Below are positions 63,255-64,000 of a stretch of DNA of 64,000 bases, one piece after another. Each line of letters opens with the position of its first letter. Positions within the stretch are counted from its first letter, which is position 1. The translations under genes and the position numbers were made by a program. The DNA is from Flavobacteriales bacterium (GTDB lineage: Bacteria > Bacteroidota > Bacteroidia > Flavobacteriales_F > PHOS-HE28). The DNA is taken from assembly GCA_016705545.1 (NCBI GenBank), contig JADIYA010000006.1, positions 398,660-462,659 of the forward strand, read 5' to 3'. The notes under the pieces were generated by a model. That model was not told where the DNA came from, did no database searches, and worked only from the letters and a program-made list of their open reading frames with translations.

Positions 63255-63288
63255 CACCACGGTGAGCGTGCAGTGCCCGGTGGTGGAG
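63255..63288 (+). repeat. 34-bp direct repeat, right copy (orphan kinase tail)
   Basis: 33 of 34 bases match 62007-62040 (one G to C change). It codes for the last kinase residues (TTVSVQCPVVE) but has no upstream kinase sequence, so it is a remnant. Confidence 0.9.
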
Positions 63289-63327
63289 AACAATAGTTAC
63301 CCGCCTCCCGGACTGATCGGGCTGAAA

Positions 63328-63345
63328 ATCATGGTTTACCATGAT
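63328..63345. promoter_or_regulatory. Perfect palindrome ATCATGGTTTACCATGAT
   Basis: Two 7-bp arms (ATCATGG/CCATGAT) around TTTA. It lies 47 bp before ATG 63393. Fourteen of its bases recur in the same order before the response regulator gene (55030-55047). Confidence 0.6.
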
Positions 63346-63392
63346 TGCGGGTGCGTGTGCCAGGGTCGTGCTTTGGCCGACCTACCCCTACC

Positions 63393-64000
63393 ATGCACCC
63401 GGTCCGCACGTTCCTCAACGCCCTTGCCCGGCAAGCGCTCGGCCTGAGCCTGTTGGCGGGGCTTCTGGCCGCCCCACTTCATATGCCCGATGATGCGGTC
63501 CAGCAGCCGAAACCTGAGCGCTCCGGCACCAGCACATGCAGCCCGAAGCGCTGTGCTGCCATTGTTCCCATCGGTGGGCCGTTCCAGCTGGACCAAGCTC
63601 CCCTGGACAACCTGAACGCCGCGCCCGAAGCAGCCATCCCCGACGAGTGGTACAACACCGTGATGGCGAACATCGCCAGCAGCGAGTACCACATCAACTA
63701 CCAGGAGCAAGCAGGTGCCTACCAAAGCCCCAACCGCAAGCAGGACCTGCGCATCACCTACCGCACCGATGGCTTCGAACTGAAGCCGCGCGTGGACGAG
63801 GACGCCTGGAAGGTGGAAATCAGCCTCGACCGTATCGGCAAGCCCGGCGATTGGATGCTGCCTTCAGACAAGGCCACCATCACCACGCATGAAGCCTCGC
63901 TGGTAGCCGACCACGGTGGCTACACCATGGATTACCATAACGGCGAGGAAGGCATGCGCCAGAACTTCGTGGTGCGCGAAAGGCCGCAAGGCGATGGCCC
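63393..64000 (+). CDS. N-terminal part of a large secreted protein
   Basis: The frame starts at ATG 63393 and is still open at the right edge (about 202 residues visible). A signal segment (LALARQALGLSLLAGLLAA region, residues 9-28) is followed by a Ser/Pro-rich stretch and then EWYNTVMANIASSEYHINY, YQSPNRKQDLRITYRTDGFE and KVEISLDRIG. This opening is familiar from large T9SS surface proteins in this phylum that carry FG-GAP or SBBP repeats, but the later domains are outside the window. The palindrome upstream suggests control by the nearby response regulator. Confidence 0.7.
   Translation, partial: MHPVRTFLNALARQALGLSLLAGLLAAPLHMPDDAVQQPKPERSGTSTCSPKRCAAIVPIGGPFQLDQAPLDNLNAAPEAAIPDEWYNTVMANIASSEYHINYQEQAGAYQSPNRKQDLRITYRTDGFELKPRVDEDAWKVEISLDRIGKPGDWMLPSDKATITTHEASLVADHGGYTMDYHNGEEGMRQNFVVRERPQGDG

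Noticed and set aside
62007..63288. Transposon target-site duplication around the ATPase
   Set aside because: Target duplications are usually 2-14 bp. A 34-bp copy of coding sequence is too long, and no transposase or terminal inverted repeats are present.
63175..63447. Open frame of 90 codons after the ATPase
   Set aside because: It runs through the orphan kinase tail and the palindrome, with no start signal or domain. It is treated as a remnant region.

Overview
The window looks like a chromosomal contig from a GC-rich member of the Bacteroidota, most likely Flavobacteriales. Several secreted proteins end in type IX secretion (T9SS) sorting domains. There is a PorP/SprF protein beside a giant gliding-motility C-terminal-domain protein, the 2-component kinases are of the TPR/HisKA_3 type common in this phylum, and promoters carry a variant of the Bacteroidetes -7 element (TAnnTTTG, here mostly TAnnTTYG followed by GSCC). 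No rRNA, CRISPR array, complete insertion sequence or prophage was recognised. One tRNA-Ala is present.

Layout. 1-8.6 kb: a DUF4846 protein, a WD40 protein, an SLC13/RCK transporter, an isoaspartyl-type asparaginase, a secreted endonuclease I, a secreted esterase and an outer-membrane barrel. 8.6-15.7 kb: two rhodaneses, tRNA-Ala, small secreted proteins, DUF1883, universal stress protein, a SiaC-like protein, a TPR protein, a coiled-coil lipoprotein and an SDR reductase. 15.7-19.8 kb: mnmH and a frameshifted selD (tRNA selenouridine), an AT-hook-like protein, ispH. 20-27.4 kb, minus strand: a long block phoH-purC, epimerase, glycosyltransferase, gcvT, comB, phospholipase-C-like, small membrane protein. 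27.4-36.4 kb, plus strand: a SAM hydrolase, then a T9SS surface module (1168-aa adhesin-like protein, PorP/SprF, a PorE-like protein ending in DUF1573) and a second secreted esterase. 36.4-43 kb, minus strand: a sodium:solute symporter, MBOAT plus partner, a porin, a secreted protein and an SlyD-type isomerase, with a divIC/ftsB-like gene on the plus strand. 43-55 kb: a TPR membrane protein, ribH, ribBA, tamB (minus), tsaD, clpS, M48 lipoprotein, pepE, mscS, corA.

55-64 kb is the most unusual part. One NarL-type response regulator is followed by three tandem TPR sensor histidine kinases. Their catalytic cores share perfect nucleotide blocks while the TPR sensor halves differ. After the third kinase comes a DUF4143 AAA ATPase with a palindromic site at its promoter. 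It is bracketed by a 34-bp direct repeat made of the last bases of the kinase gene. A palindrome (ATCATGGTTTACCATGAT) lies upstream of a large secreted protein that runs off the right edge, and a degenerate copy lies upstream of the response regulator.

Quality note. At least six normally conserved genes carry frameshifts (selD, phospholipase-like, comB, tamB, kinases 1 and 2). Most look like single-base losses in short runs, so residual assembly error is more likely than true gene decay. The same caution applies to the apparent PhoH-PurC fusion.
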